Origin: Saccoglossus kowalevskii | Taxonomy: Eukaryota > Hemichordata > Enteropneusta > Harrimaniidae | Reading direction: 5' to 3' | NCBI RefSeq assembly: GCF_000003605.2 | Contig: NW_003155916.1 | Location: 1 to 18,803, forward strand | DNA: 18,803 nt | Part shown: positions 6,891-17,454 of the stretch, one piece after another | Position numbering within the stretch: position 1 is the stretch's first letter | Layout: the number at the start of each line of letters is the position of its first letter | Notes under the pieces: generated by a model | Told to the model about the DNA's origin: nothing | What the model saw: only the letters and a program-made list of their open reading frames with translations | The model's database searches: none | Position numbers and translations under genes: made by a program

Positions 6891-9420
6891 GAGAGTGTGG
6901 TTTAATCTTAGCGTCGTTAACATTAGGTGTCGTCTACGAGAGCGTGGTTTAATCTTAGCGTTGTTAACATTAGGTATCGTCTACGAGAGCGTGGTTTAAT
7001 CTGAGCGTCGTTAATATTAGGAGTGGTCTACGAGAGCGTGGTTTAATCTTAGCGTTGTTAATATTAGGTGTGGTCTACGAGAGCCTGGTTTAATTTTAGC
7101 GTTGTTAACATATTAGGTGTTGTCTACGAGAGCGTGGTTTAATCATAGCGTTGTTAACATATTAGGTGTGGTCTACGAGAGCGTGGTTTAATCTTAGCGT
7201 TGTTAACATTAGGTGTGGTCTACGAGAGCATGGTTTAATCTTAACGTTGTTAACGTTAGATGTGGTTTACGAGAGCATGGTTTAATTTTAGCGTTGTTAA
7301 CATCAGGTGTTGTCTACGAGAGCCTGGTTTAATCTTAGCGTCATTAATATTAGGTGTGGTCTACGAGAGTGTGGTTTAATCTTAGTGTCGTTAATATTAG
7401 GTGTGATCTACGAGAGCGTAGTTTAATCTTAGCGTCGTTAATATTAGGTGTGGTCTACGAGAGCGTGGTTTAATCTTAGCGTCGTTAATATTAGGTGTGA
7501 TCTATGAGAGCGTGGTTTAATCTTAGCGTCGTTAATATTAGGTGTTGTCTATGAGAGCGTGGTTTAATCTTAGCGTCGTTAACATTAGGTGTGGTCTACG
7601 AGAGCGTGGTTTAATCTTAGCGTTGTTAACATTAGGTGGTGTCTACGAGAGCGTGGTTTAATCTTAGCGTCATTAACATTAGGTGGTGTCTACGAGAGCG
7701 TGGTTTAATCTTAGCGTTGTTAACATTAGGTGTCATCTACGAGAGCGTGGTTTAATCTTAGTGTCGTTAACATTAGGTGTGGTATACGAGAGCGTGGTTT
7801 AATCTTAGCGTCGTTAATATTAGGTGGTGTCTACGAGAGCCTGGTTTAATCTTAGCGTCGTTAACATTAGGAGTTGTCTACGAGAGCGTAGTTTAATCTT
7901 AGCGTCGTTAATATTAGGTGTTGTCTACGAGAGCGTGGTTTAATCTTAGCGTCGTTAACATTAGGTGTTGTCTACGAGAGCGTGGTTTAATCTTAGCGTC
8001 GTTAACATTAGGTGTTGTCTACGAGAGCGTGGTTTAATCTTAGCGTTGTTAACATTAGGTGTTGTCTATTAGAGCGTGGTTTAATCTTAGCGTTGTTAAC
8101 ATTAGGTGTTGTCTACGAGAGCGTGGTTTAATCTTAGCGTTGTTAACATTAGGTGTTGTCTACGAGAGCGTGGTTTAATCTTAGCGTCGTTAACATTAGG
8201 TGTAGTCTACGAGAGCGTGGTTTAATCTTAGCGTTGTTAATATTAGGTGTGGTCTACGAGAGCGTGGTTTAATCTTAGCGTCGTTAACATTAGGTGTGGT
8301 CTACGAGAGCGTGGTTTAATCTTAGCATCGTTAATATTAGGTGGGGTCTACTAGAGCGTGGTTTAATCTTAGCGTCATTAACATTAGGTGTGGTCTACGA
8401 GAGCGTGGTTTAATCTTAGCATTGTTAACATTAGGTGTGGTCTACAAGAGTGTGGTTTAATCTTAGCGTCGTAAACATTAGCTGTCGTCTACGAGAGCGT
8501 GGTTTAATCTTAGCATTGTTAACATTAGGTGTCGTCTACGAGAGCGTGGTTTAATCTTAGCGTCATTAACATTAGGTGTTGTCTACGAGAGCGTGGTTTA
8601 ATCTTAGCGTCGTTAACATTAGGTGTCGTCTACGAGAGCGTGGTTTAATCTTAGCGTCGTTAACATTAGGTGTGGTCTACGAGAGCGTGGTTTAATCTTA
8701 GCATCGTTAATATTAGGGTGGTGTCTACGAGAGCGTGGTTTAATCTTAGCGTCGTTAACATTAGGTGTTGTCTACGAGAGCGTAGTTTAATCTTAGCGTC
8801 ATTAATATTAGGTGTTGTCTACGAGAGCGTGGTTTAATCTTAGCGTCGTTAACATTAGGTGTTGTCTACGAGAGCGTGGTTTAATCTTAGCGTCGTTAAC
8901 ATTAGGTGTTGTCTACGAGAGCGTGGTTTAATCTTAGCGTTGTTAACATTAGGTGTTGTCTACTAGAGCGTGGTTTAATCTTAGCGTTGTTAACATTAGG
9001 TGGAGTCTACGAGAGCGTGGTTTAATCTTAGCGTCATTAACATTAGGTGGTGTCTACGAGAGCGTGGTTTAATCTTAGCGTTATTAACATTAGGTGTCGT
9101 CTACGAGAGCGTGGTTTAATCTTAGCGTCGTTAACATTAGGTGTGGTCTACGAGAGCGTGGTTTAATCTTAGCGTTGTTAACATTAGGTGTTGTCTACGA
9201 GAGCGTAGTTTAATCTTAGCGTCGTTAACATTAGGTGTTGTCTACGAGAGCGTGGTTTAATCTTAGCGTCGTTAACATTAGGTGTGGTCTACGAGAGCGT
9301 GGTTTAATCTTAGCGTCGTTAACATTAGGTGTTGTCTACTAGAGCGTGGTTTAATCTTAGCGTCGTTAACATTAGGTGTTGTCTACGAGAGCGTGGTTTA
9401 ATCTTAGCGTTGTTAACATT

Positions 9421-10265
9421 AGGTGTTTTCTAATAGAGCGTGGTTTAATCTTAGCGTCGTTAACATTAGGTGTAGTCTACGAGAGCGTGGTTTAATCTTA
9501 GCGTCGTTAATATTAGGTGTGGTCTACGAGAACGTGGTTTAATCTTAGCGTCGTTAACATTAGGTGTGGTCTACGAGAGCGTGGTTTAATCTTAGCATCG
9601 TTAATATTAGGTGGGGTCTACTAGAGCGTGGTTTAATCTTAGCGACGTTAATATTACGTGTTGTCTGCGAGAGCGTGGTTTAATCTTAGAGTCGTTAATA
9701 TTAGGTATGGTCTACGAGAGCATGGTTTAATCTTAGCGTCGTTAACATTAGGTGTGGTCTACGAGAGCGTGGTTTAATCTTAGCATTGTTAACATTAGGT
9801 GTGGTCTACAAGAGTGTGGTTTAATCTTAGCGTCGTTAACATTAGCTGTCGTCTACGAGAGCGTGGTTTAATCTTAGCATTGTTAACATTAGGTGTCGTC
9901 TACGAGAGCGTGGTTTAATCTTAGCGTCGTTAACATTAGGTGTTGTCTACGTGAGCGTGGTTTAATCTTAGCGTCGTTAACATTAGGTGTTGTCTACGAG
10001 AGCGTGGTTTAATCTTAGCGTCGTTAACATTAGGTGTGGTCTACGAGAGTGTGGTTTAATCTTAGCGTTGTTAATATTAGGTGTTGTCTACGAGAGCGTG
10101 GTTTAATCTTAGCGTCGTTAACATTAGGTGTGGTCTACGAGAGCGTGGTTTAATCTTAGCATTGTTAACATTAGGTGTGGTCTACAAGAGTGTGGTTTAA
10201 TCTTAGCGTCATTAACATTAGCTGTCGTCTACGAGAGCGTGGTTTAATCTTAGCATTGTTAACAT
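9421..10265. repeat. Higher-order block duplicated about 97 units away (matches 13981-14825)
   Basis: Rare unit variants recur in the same order at a constant offset of 4560 bp: AATAGAGCG (9432/13992), GTGGGGTCTACTAG (9611/14171), ATTACGTGTTGTCTGCG (about 9654/14214), TTAGAGTCGTT, and TCTACAAGAGTG (9805/14365 and 10181/14741). The match continues leftward to about 9000/13466, with a two-unit indel. Confidence 0.85.
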
Positions 10266-10699
10266 TAGGTGTCGTCTACGAGAGCGTGGTTTAATCTTAG
10301 CGTCGTTAACATTAGGTGTTGTCTACGTGAGCGTGGTTTAATCTTAGCGTCGTTAACATTAGGTGTTGACTACGAGAGCGTGGTTTAATCTTAGCGTCGT
10401 TAACATTAGGTGGTGTCTACGAGAGCGTGGTTTAATCTTAGCGTTGTTAACATTAGGTGTCGTCTACAAGAGCGTGGTTTAATCTTAGCGTCATTAACAT
10501 TAGGTGTGGTCTACGAGAGCGTGGTTTAATCTTAGCATCATTAATAATAGGTGGTGTCTACGAGAGCGTGGTTTAATCTTAGCGTCGTTAATATTAGGTG
10601 TGGTCTACGAGAGCGTGGTTTAATCTTAGCGTTGTTAACATTAGATGTGGTCTACGAGAGCGTGGTTTAATCTTAGCATTGTTAACATTAGGTGTCGTC

Positions 10700-11300
10700 T
10701 ACGAGAGCGTGGTTTAATCTTAGCGTCGTTAACATTAGGTGTTGTCTACGTGAGCGTGGTTTAATCTTAGCGTCGTTAACATTAGGTGTTGTCTACGAGA
10801 GCGTGGTTTAATCTTAGCGTCGTTAACATTAGGTGGTGTCTACGAGAGCATGGTTTAATCTTAGCGTCATTAACATTAGGTGGTGTCTACGAGAGCGTGG
10901 TTTAATCTTAGCGTTGTTAACATTAGGTGTCGTCTACGAGAGCGTGGTTTAATCTTAGCGTCGTTAACATTAGGTGTGGTCTACGAGAGCGTGGTTTAAT
11001 CTTAGCATCGTTAATAATAGGTGGTGTCTACGAGAGCGTGGTTTAATCTTAGCGTCGTTAACATTAGGTGTTGTCTACGAGAGCGTAGTTTAATCTTAGC
11101 GTCATTAATATTAGGTGTTGTCTACGAGAGCGTGGTTTAATCTTAGCGTCGTTAACATTAGGTGTTGTCTACGAGAGCGTGGTTTAATCTTAGCGTCGTT
11201 AACATTAGGTGTTGTCTACGAGAGCGTGGTTTAATCTTAGCGTTGTTAACATTAGGTGTTGTCTACTAGAGCGTGGTTTAATCTTAGCGTTGTTAACATT
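10700..11300. repeat. Higher-order block duplicated about 110 units away (matches about 15871-16471)
   Basis: A CTACGTGAGCG unit, a GAGAGCATGG unit (10850/16021) and a GAGCGTAGTT unit (11081/16252) recur in order at an offset of 5171 bp, which is 110 units plus 1 bp. The intervening unit variants largely agree. The exact ends are approximate. Confidence 0.65.
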
Positions 11301-12290
11301 AGGTGTTGTCTACGAGAGCGTGGTTTAATCTTAGCGTTGTTAACATTAGGTGTTGTCTAATAGAGCGTGGTTTAATCTTAGCGTCGTTAACATTAGGTGT
11401 AGTCTACGAGAGCGTGGTTTAATCTTAGCGTTGTTAATATTAGGTGTGGTCTACGAGAGCGTGGTTTAATCTTAGCGTCGTTAACATTAGGTGTGGTCTA
11501 CGAGAGCGTGGTTTAATCTTAGCATCGTTAATATTAGGTGTGGTCTACGAGAGCGTGGTTTAATCTTAGCGTTGTTAACATTAGGTGTGGTCTACGAGAG
11601 CGTGGTTTAATCTTAGCGTCGTTAATATTAGGTGTGGTCTACGAGAGCGTGGTTTAATCTTAGCGTTGTTAACATTAGGTGTGGTCTACGAGAGCGTGGT
11701 TTAATCTTAGCGTCGTTAACATTAGGTGTAGTCTACGAGAGCGTGGTTTAATCTTAGCGGCGTTAATATAAGGTGTGGTCTACGAGAGCGTGGTTTAATC
11801 TTAGCTTCGTTAACATTAGGTGTGGTCTACGAGAGCGTGGTTTAATTTTAGCGTTGTTAATATTAGGTGTTGTCTACGAGAGCGTGGTTTAATCTTAGCG
11901 TTGTTAACGTTAGATGTGGTCTACGAGAGCGTGGTTTAATTTTAGCGTTGTTTTCATTAGGTGTTGTCTACGAGAGCCTGGTTTAATCTTAGCGTCGTTA
12001 ATATTAGGTGTGGTCTACGAGAGCGTGGTTTAATCTTAGCGTCGTTAATATTAGGTGTGGTCTACGAGAACGTGGTTTATTCTTCGCGTTGTTAACGTTA
12101 GATGTGGTCTATGAGAGCGTGGTTTAATTTTAGCGTTGTTAACATTAGGTGTTGTCTACGAGAGCCTGGTTTAATCTTAGCGTCGTTAATATTAGGTGTG
12201 GTCTACGAGAGCGTGGTTTAATCTTTGCGTCGTTAACATTTGGTGTGGTCTACGAGAGCGTGGTTTAATCTTAGCGTCGTTAACATTAGG

Positions 12291-13260
12291 TGTATTCTAC
12301 GAGAGCGTGGTTTAATCTTAGCGTCGTTAATATTAGGTGTGGTCCACGAGAGCGTGGTTTAATCTTAGCGCCGGTAATATTAGGTGTTGTCTATGAGAGC
12401 GTGGTTTAATCTTAGCGTCGTTAACATTAGGTGGAGTCTACGAGAGCGTGGTTTAATCTTAGCGTCATTAACATTAGGTGGTGTCTACGAGAGCGTGGTT
12501 TAATCTTAGCGTTGTTAACATTAGGTGTGGTCTACGAGAGCGTGGTTTAATCTTAGCGTCGTTAACATTAGGTGTGGTCTACGAGAGCGTGGTTTAATCT
12601 TAGCATCGTTAATAATAGGTGGTGTCTACGAGAGCGTGGTTTAATCTTAGCGTCGTTAACATTAGGTGTATTCTACGAGAGCGTGGTTTAATCTTAGCGT
12701 CGTTAATATTAGGTGTGGTCCACGAGAGCGTGGTTTAATCTTAGCGCCGGTAATATTAGGTGTTGTCTATGAGAGCGTGGTTTAATCTTAGCGTCGTTAA
12801 CATTAGGTGGAGTCTACGAGAGCGTGGTTTAATCTTAGCGTCATTAACATTAGGTGGTGTCTACGAGAGCGTGGTTTAATCTTAGCGTTGTTAACATTAG
12901 GTGTCGTCTACGAGAGCGTGGTTTAATCTTAGCGTCGTTAACATTAGGTGTTGACTACGAGAGCGTGGTTTAAATCTTAGCATTGTTAACATTAGGTGTT
13001 GTCTACGAGAGCCTGGTTTAATCTTAGCGTCGTTAATATTAGGTGTGGTCTACGAGAGCGTGGTTTAATCTTTGTGTCGTTAACATTTGGTGTGGTCTAC
13101 GAGAGCGTGGTTTAATCATAGCGTCGTTAACATTAGGTGTATTCTACGAGAGCGTGGTTTCATCTTAGCGTCGTTAATATTAGGTGTGGTCCACGAGAGC
13201 GTGGTTTAATCTTAGCGCCGGTAATATTAGGTGTTGTCTATGAGAGCGTGGTTTAATCTT
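12291..13260. repeat. 8-unit higher-order repeat, about two and a half copies
   Basis: TGTATTCTAC occurs at 12291, 12667 and 13138. AGCGCCGGTAATATTAGG occurs with CGCCGG at 12369, 12745 and 13216. The first spacing is 376 bp (8 units). The second is 471 bp (10 units plus 1 bp), where an extra A (GTTTAAATC near 12970) and a different internal segment are seen. Confidence 0.85.
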
Positions 13261-13599
13261 AGCGTCGTTAATATTAGGTGTGGTCTACGAGAGCGTGGTT
13301 TAATCTTAGCGTCGTTAATATTAGGTGTGGTCTATGAGAGCGTGGTTTAATCTTAGCGTCGTTAATATTAGGTGTTGTCTATGAGAGCGTGGTTTAATCT
13401 TAGCGTCGTTAACATTAGGTGTGGTCTACGAGAGCGTGGTTTAATCTTAGCGTCGTTAGCATTAGGTGGAGTCTACGAGAGCGTGGTTTAATCTTAGCGT
13501 CATTAACATTAGGTGGTGTCTACGAGAGCGTGGTTTAATCTTAGCGTTGTTAACATTAGGTGTCGTCTACGAGAGCGTGGTTTAATCTTAGCGTCGTTA

Positions 13600-15980
13600 A
13601 CATTAGGTGTGGTCTACGAGAGCGTGGTTTAATCTTAGCATCGTTAATAATAGGTGGTGTCTACGAGAGCGTGGTTTAATCTTAGCGTCGTTAACATTAG
13701 GTGTTGTCTACGAGAGCGTAGTTTAATCTTAGCGTCGTTAATATTAGGTGTTGTCTACGAGAGCGTGGTTTAATCTTAGCGTCGTTAACATTAGGTGTTG
13801 TCTACGAGAGCGTGGTTTAATCTTAGCGTCGTTAACATTAGGTGTTGTCTACAAGAGCGTGGTTTAATCTTAGCATTGTTAACATTAGGTGTTGTCTACT
13901 AGAGCGTGGTTTAATCTTAGCGTTGTTAACATTAGGTGTTGTCTACGAGAGCGTGGTTTAATCTTAGCGTTGTTAACATTAGGTGTTGTCCAATAGAGCG
14001 TGGTTTAATCTTAGCGTCGTTAACATTAGGTGTAGTCTACGAGAGCGTGGTTTAATCTTAGCGTCGTTAATATTAGGTGTGGTCTACGAGAGCATGGTTT
14101 AATCTTATCGTCGTTAACATTAGGTGTGGTCTACGAGAGTGTGGTTTAATCTTAGCATCGTTAATATTAGGTGGGGTCTACTAGAGCGTGGTTTAATCTT
14201 AGCGACGGTAATATTACGTGTTGTCTGCGAGAGCGTGGTTTAATCTTAGAGTCGTTAATATTAGGTATGGTCTACGAGAGCATGGTTTAATCTTAGCGTC
14301 ATTAACATTAGGTGTGGTCTACGAGAGCGTGGTTTAATCTTAGCATTGTTAACATTAGGTGTGGTCTACAAGAGTGTGGTTTAATCTTAGCGTCGTTAAC
14401 ATTAGCTGTCGTCTATGAGAGCGTGGTTTAATCTTAGCATTGTTAACATTAGGTGTCGTCTACGAGAGCGTGGTTTAATCTTAGCGTCGTTAACATTAGG
14501 TGTTGTCTACGTGAGCGTGGTTTAATCTTAGCGTCGTTAACATTAGGTGTTGTCTACGAGAGCGTGGTTTAATCTTAGCGTCGTTAACATTAGGTGTGGT
14601 CTACGAGAGCGTGGTTTAATCTTAGCGTTGTTAATATTAGGTGTTGTCTACGAGAGCGTGGTTTAATCTTAGCGTCGTTAACATTAGGTGTGGTCTACCA
14701 GAGCGTGGTTTAATCTTAGCATTGTTAACATTAGGTGTGGTCTACAAGAGTGTGGTTTAATCTTAGCGTCATTAACATTAGCTGTCGTCTACGAGAGCGT
14801 GGTTTAATCTTAGCATTGTTAACATTACGTGTTGTCTACGAGAGCATGGTTTAATCTTAGCGTCGTTAATATTAGGTGTGGTCTACGAGAGCATGGTTTA
14901 ATCTTAGCGTCGTTAATATTAGGTGTGGTCTATGAGAGCGTGGTTTAATCTTAGCGTCGTTAATATTAGGTGTTGTCTATGAGAGCGTGGTTTAATCTTA
15001 GCGTCGTTAACATTAGGTGTGGTCTACGAGAGCGTGGTTTAATCTTAGCATCGTTAATAATAGGTGGTGTCTACGAGAGCGTGGTTTAATCTTAGCATCG
15101 TTAACATTAGGTGTTGTCTACGAGAGCGTAGTTTAATCTTAGCGTCGTTAATATTAGGTGTTGTCTACGAGAGCGTGGTTTAATCTTAGCGTCGTTAACA
15201 TTAGGTGTTGTCTACGAGAGCGTGGTTTAATCTTAGCGTCGTTAACATTAGGTGTTGTCTATGAGAGCGTGGTTTAATCTTAGCGTTGTTAACATTAGGT
15301 GTTGTCTACTAGAGCGTGGTTTAATCTTAGCGTTGTTAACATTAGGTGTTGTCTACGAGAGCGTGGTTTAATCTTAGCGTTGTTAACATTAGGTGTTGTC
15401 TAATAGAGCGTGGTTTAATCTTAGCGTCGTTAACATTAGGTGTAGTCTACGAGAGCGTGGTTTAATCTTAGCGTCGTTAATATTAGGTGTGGTCTACGAG
15501 AGCGTGGTTTAATCTTAGCGTCGTTAACATTAGGTGTGGTCTACGAGAGCGTGGTTTAATCTTAGCGTCGTTAATATTAGGTGGGGTCTACTAGAGCGTG
15601 GTTTAATCTTAGCGACGTTAATATTACGTGTTGTCTGCGAGAGCGTGGTTTAATCTTAGAGTCGTTAATATTAGGTATGGTCTACGAGAGCATGGTTTAA
15701 TCTTAGCGTCGTTAACATTAGGTGTGGTATACGAGAGCGTGGTTTAATCTTAGCATTGTTAACATTAGGTGTGGTCTACAAGAGTGTGGTTTAATCTTAG
15801 CGTCGTTAACATTAGCTGTCGTCTACGAGAGCGTGGTTTAATCTTAGCATTGTTAACATTAGGTGTCGTCTACGAGAGCGTGGTTTAATCTTAGCGTCGT
15901 TAACATTAGGTGTTGTCTACGTGAGCGTGGTTTAATCTTAGCGTCGTTAACATTAGGTGTTGTCTACGAGAGCGTGGTTT
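13600..15980. repeat. 30-unit (1410-bp) higher-order duplication
   Basis: About 970 bp at 13600-14570 recurs at 15010-15980 with an offset of exactly 1410 bp. Landmarks are TTAATAATAGGTGG (near 13641/15051), GAGCGTAGTT (13711/15121 region), AATAGAGCG (13992/15402), GTGGGGTCTACTAG (14171/15581) and TCTACAAGAGTG (14365/15775). The 13981-14825 half of this is itself the partner of 9421-10265. Confidence 0.85.
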
Positions 15981-16799
15981 AATCTTAGCGTCGTTAACAT
16001 TAGGTGGTGTCTACGAGAGCATGGTTTAATCTTAGCGTCATTAACATTAGGTGGTGTCTACGAGAGCGTGGTTTAATCTTAGCGTTGTTAACATTAGGTG
16101 TCGTCTACGAGAGCGTGGTTTAATCTTAGCATCGTTAACATTAGGTGTGGTCTACGAGAGCGTGGTTTAATCTTAGCGTCGTTAATATTAGGTGGTGTCT
16201 ACGAGAGCGTGGTTTAATCTTAGCGTCGTTAACATTAGGTGTTGTCTACGAGAGCGTAGTTTAATCTTAGCGTCGTTAACATTAGGTGTTGTCCACGAGA
16301 GCATGGTTTAATCTTAGCGTCGTTAACATTAGGTGTTGTCTACGAGAGCGTGGTTTAATCTTAGCGTCGTTAACATTAGGTGTTGTCTACGAGAGCGTGG
16401 TTTAATCTTAGCGTCGTTAACATTAGGTGTTGTCTACGAGAGCGTGGTTTAATCTTAGCGTTGTTAACATTAGGTGTTGTCTACGAGAGCGTGGTTTAAT
16501 CTTTGCGTTGTTAACATTAGGTGTTGTCTACAAGAGCGTGGTTTAATCTTAGCGTCGTTAACATTAGGTGTTGTCTACGAGAGCGTGGTTTAATCTTAGC
16601 GTCGTTAACATTAGGTGTGGTCTACGAGAGCGTGGTTTAATCTTAGCGTCGTTAACATTAGGTGTGGTCTACGAGAGGGTGGTTTAATTTTAGCGTTGTT
16701 TTCATTAGGTGTTGTCTACGAGAGCCTGGTTTAATCTTAGCGTCGTTAATATTAGGTGTGGTCTACGAGAGCATGGTTTAATCTTAGCGTCGTTAATAT

Positions 16800-17080
16800 T
16801 GGTGTGGTCTACGAGAACGTGGTTTAATCTTAGCGTTGTTAACATTAGGTGTGGTCTACGAGAGCATGGTTTAATCTTAGCGTTGTTAACATTGGTGTGG
16901 TCTACGAGAGCATGGTTTAATCTTAGCATCGTTAACATTAGGTGTGGTCTACGAGAGCATGGTTTAATCTTAGCGTTGTTAACATTGGTGTGGTCTACGA
17001 GAGCGTGGTTTAATTTTAGCGTTGTTAACATTAGGTGTGGTCTACGAGAGCGTGGTTTAATCTTAGCGTCGTTAATATTA
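16800..17080. repeat. 93-bp dimeric (46+47) repeats at the right end of array 2
   Basis: Units that have lost one base at the boundary (ATTGGTGTGG instead of ATTAGGTGTGG) alternate with full 47-bp units. The marker GGTGTGG occurs at 16801, 16894 and 16987, spaced by 93 bp. Since 93 is divisible by three, both strands stay open for more than 300 bp (plus 16709-17107, minus 17031-16705) with a 31-residue periodic translation. I regard these open frames as a by-product of unit length, not genes. Confidence 0.8.
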
Positions 17081-17182
17081 GATGTTGTCTGCGAGAGCGT
17101 GGTTTAATCTTAGCGTCGTTAATATTAGGTGTTGTCTACGAGAGCGTGGTTTAATCTTAGCGTCGTTAATATTAGGTGTTGT

Positions 17183-17454
17183 GTACAAACCCTCACTTTC
17201 TCTTAATTCATACGAATATAATAACAATTTCTTTACAATAAGCAAATGTTGGAAGTCGCGTTCAGACTGTATATCAAAATTGACGTTTTGAATTAAACCA
17301 TAATCATTAAAATTCACATTTATAATTGGTAAGAAATAAAGAGAACCAGCATATAACGATGAAATCCATTATACATTTATTGATTTACACTTTCACAGCA
17401 AATTAAGAAGAAACAAAACTTTCGTAATTGTCTTGTTCATAAATCTGCTCAGAC
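17183..17454. other. Block B2 non-coding 3' flank
   Basis: Copy of 2293-2564, from TGTACAAACC to the gene's stop codon, with two substitutions (ACCC for ACCT and GTCGCG for GTCGTG). It contains the conserved AATAAA. As in copy 1, open frames that run across the array boundary here are not called. Confidence 0.6.
17376..17381 (-). promoter_or_regulatory. Polyadenylation signal AATAAA, gene copy 2
   Basis: Same position relative to the stop codon as in copy 1 (offset 14890 bp), on the minus strand, within an unchanged local sequence. Confidence 0.6.

Larger units (their letters stand above)
5907..17182. repeat. 47-bp tandem array 2 (long, about 240 units)
   Basis: About 11.3 kb of head-to-tail 47-bp units with occasional 46- and 48-bp members. 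From 5907 to about 6310 it is colinear with the start of array 1. From about 6310 to 6890 it holds roughly a dozen more very diverged units (GAGGGCGTGATTTAATGTT, TCATTAACATTCATGG and similar) absent from array 1. From about 6890 to the end it is the homogeneous GAGAGCGTGG / TTAATCTT class. Each core unit has four CpGs (positions 11, 17, 33 and 36). Most variants are C-to-T or G-to-A at these sites, plus a variable dinucleotide at positions 4-5 and a C/T at position 42. Because 47 is not a multiple of three, the array is generally closed in all frames. It is not a CRISPR array, as there are no spacers. Confidence 0.98.

Noticed and set aside
16709-17107. 132-residue plus-strand array open frame as a gene
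   Set aside because: It results from alternating 46- and 47-bp units and is equally open on the other strand. There is no start context and no counterpart in array 1.
5907-17182. CRISPR array
   Set aside because: The 47-bp units abut directly with no unique spacers, and the context is eukaryotic.
5907-17182. Telomeric or rDNA spacer repeat
   Set aside because: There is no TTAGGG-type short motif in tandem and no rRNA sequence. The TTAGG inside the unit is a chance part of a 47-bp period.
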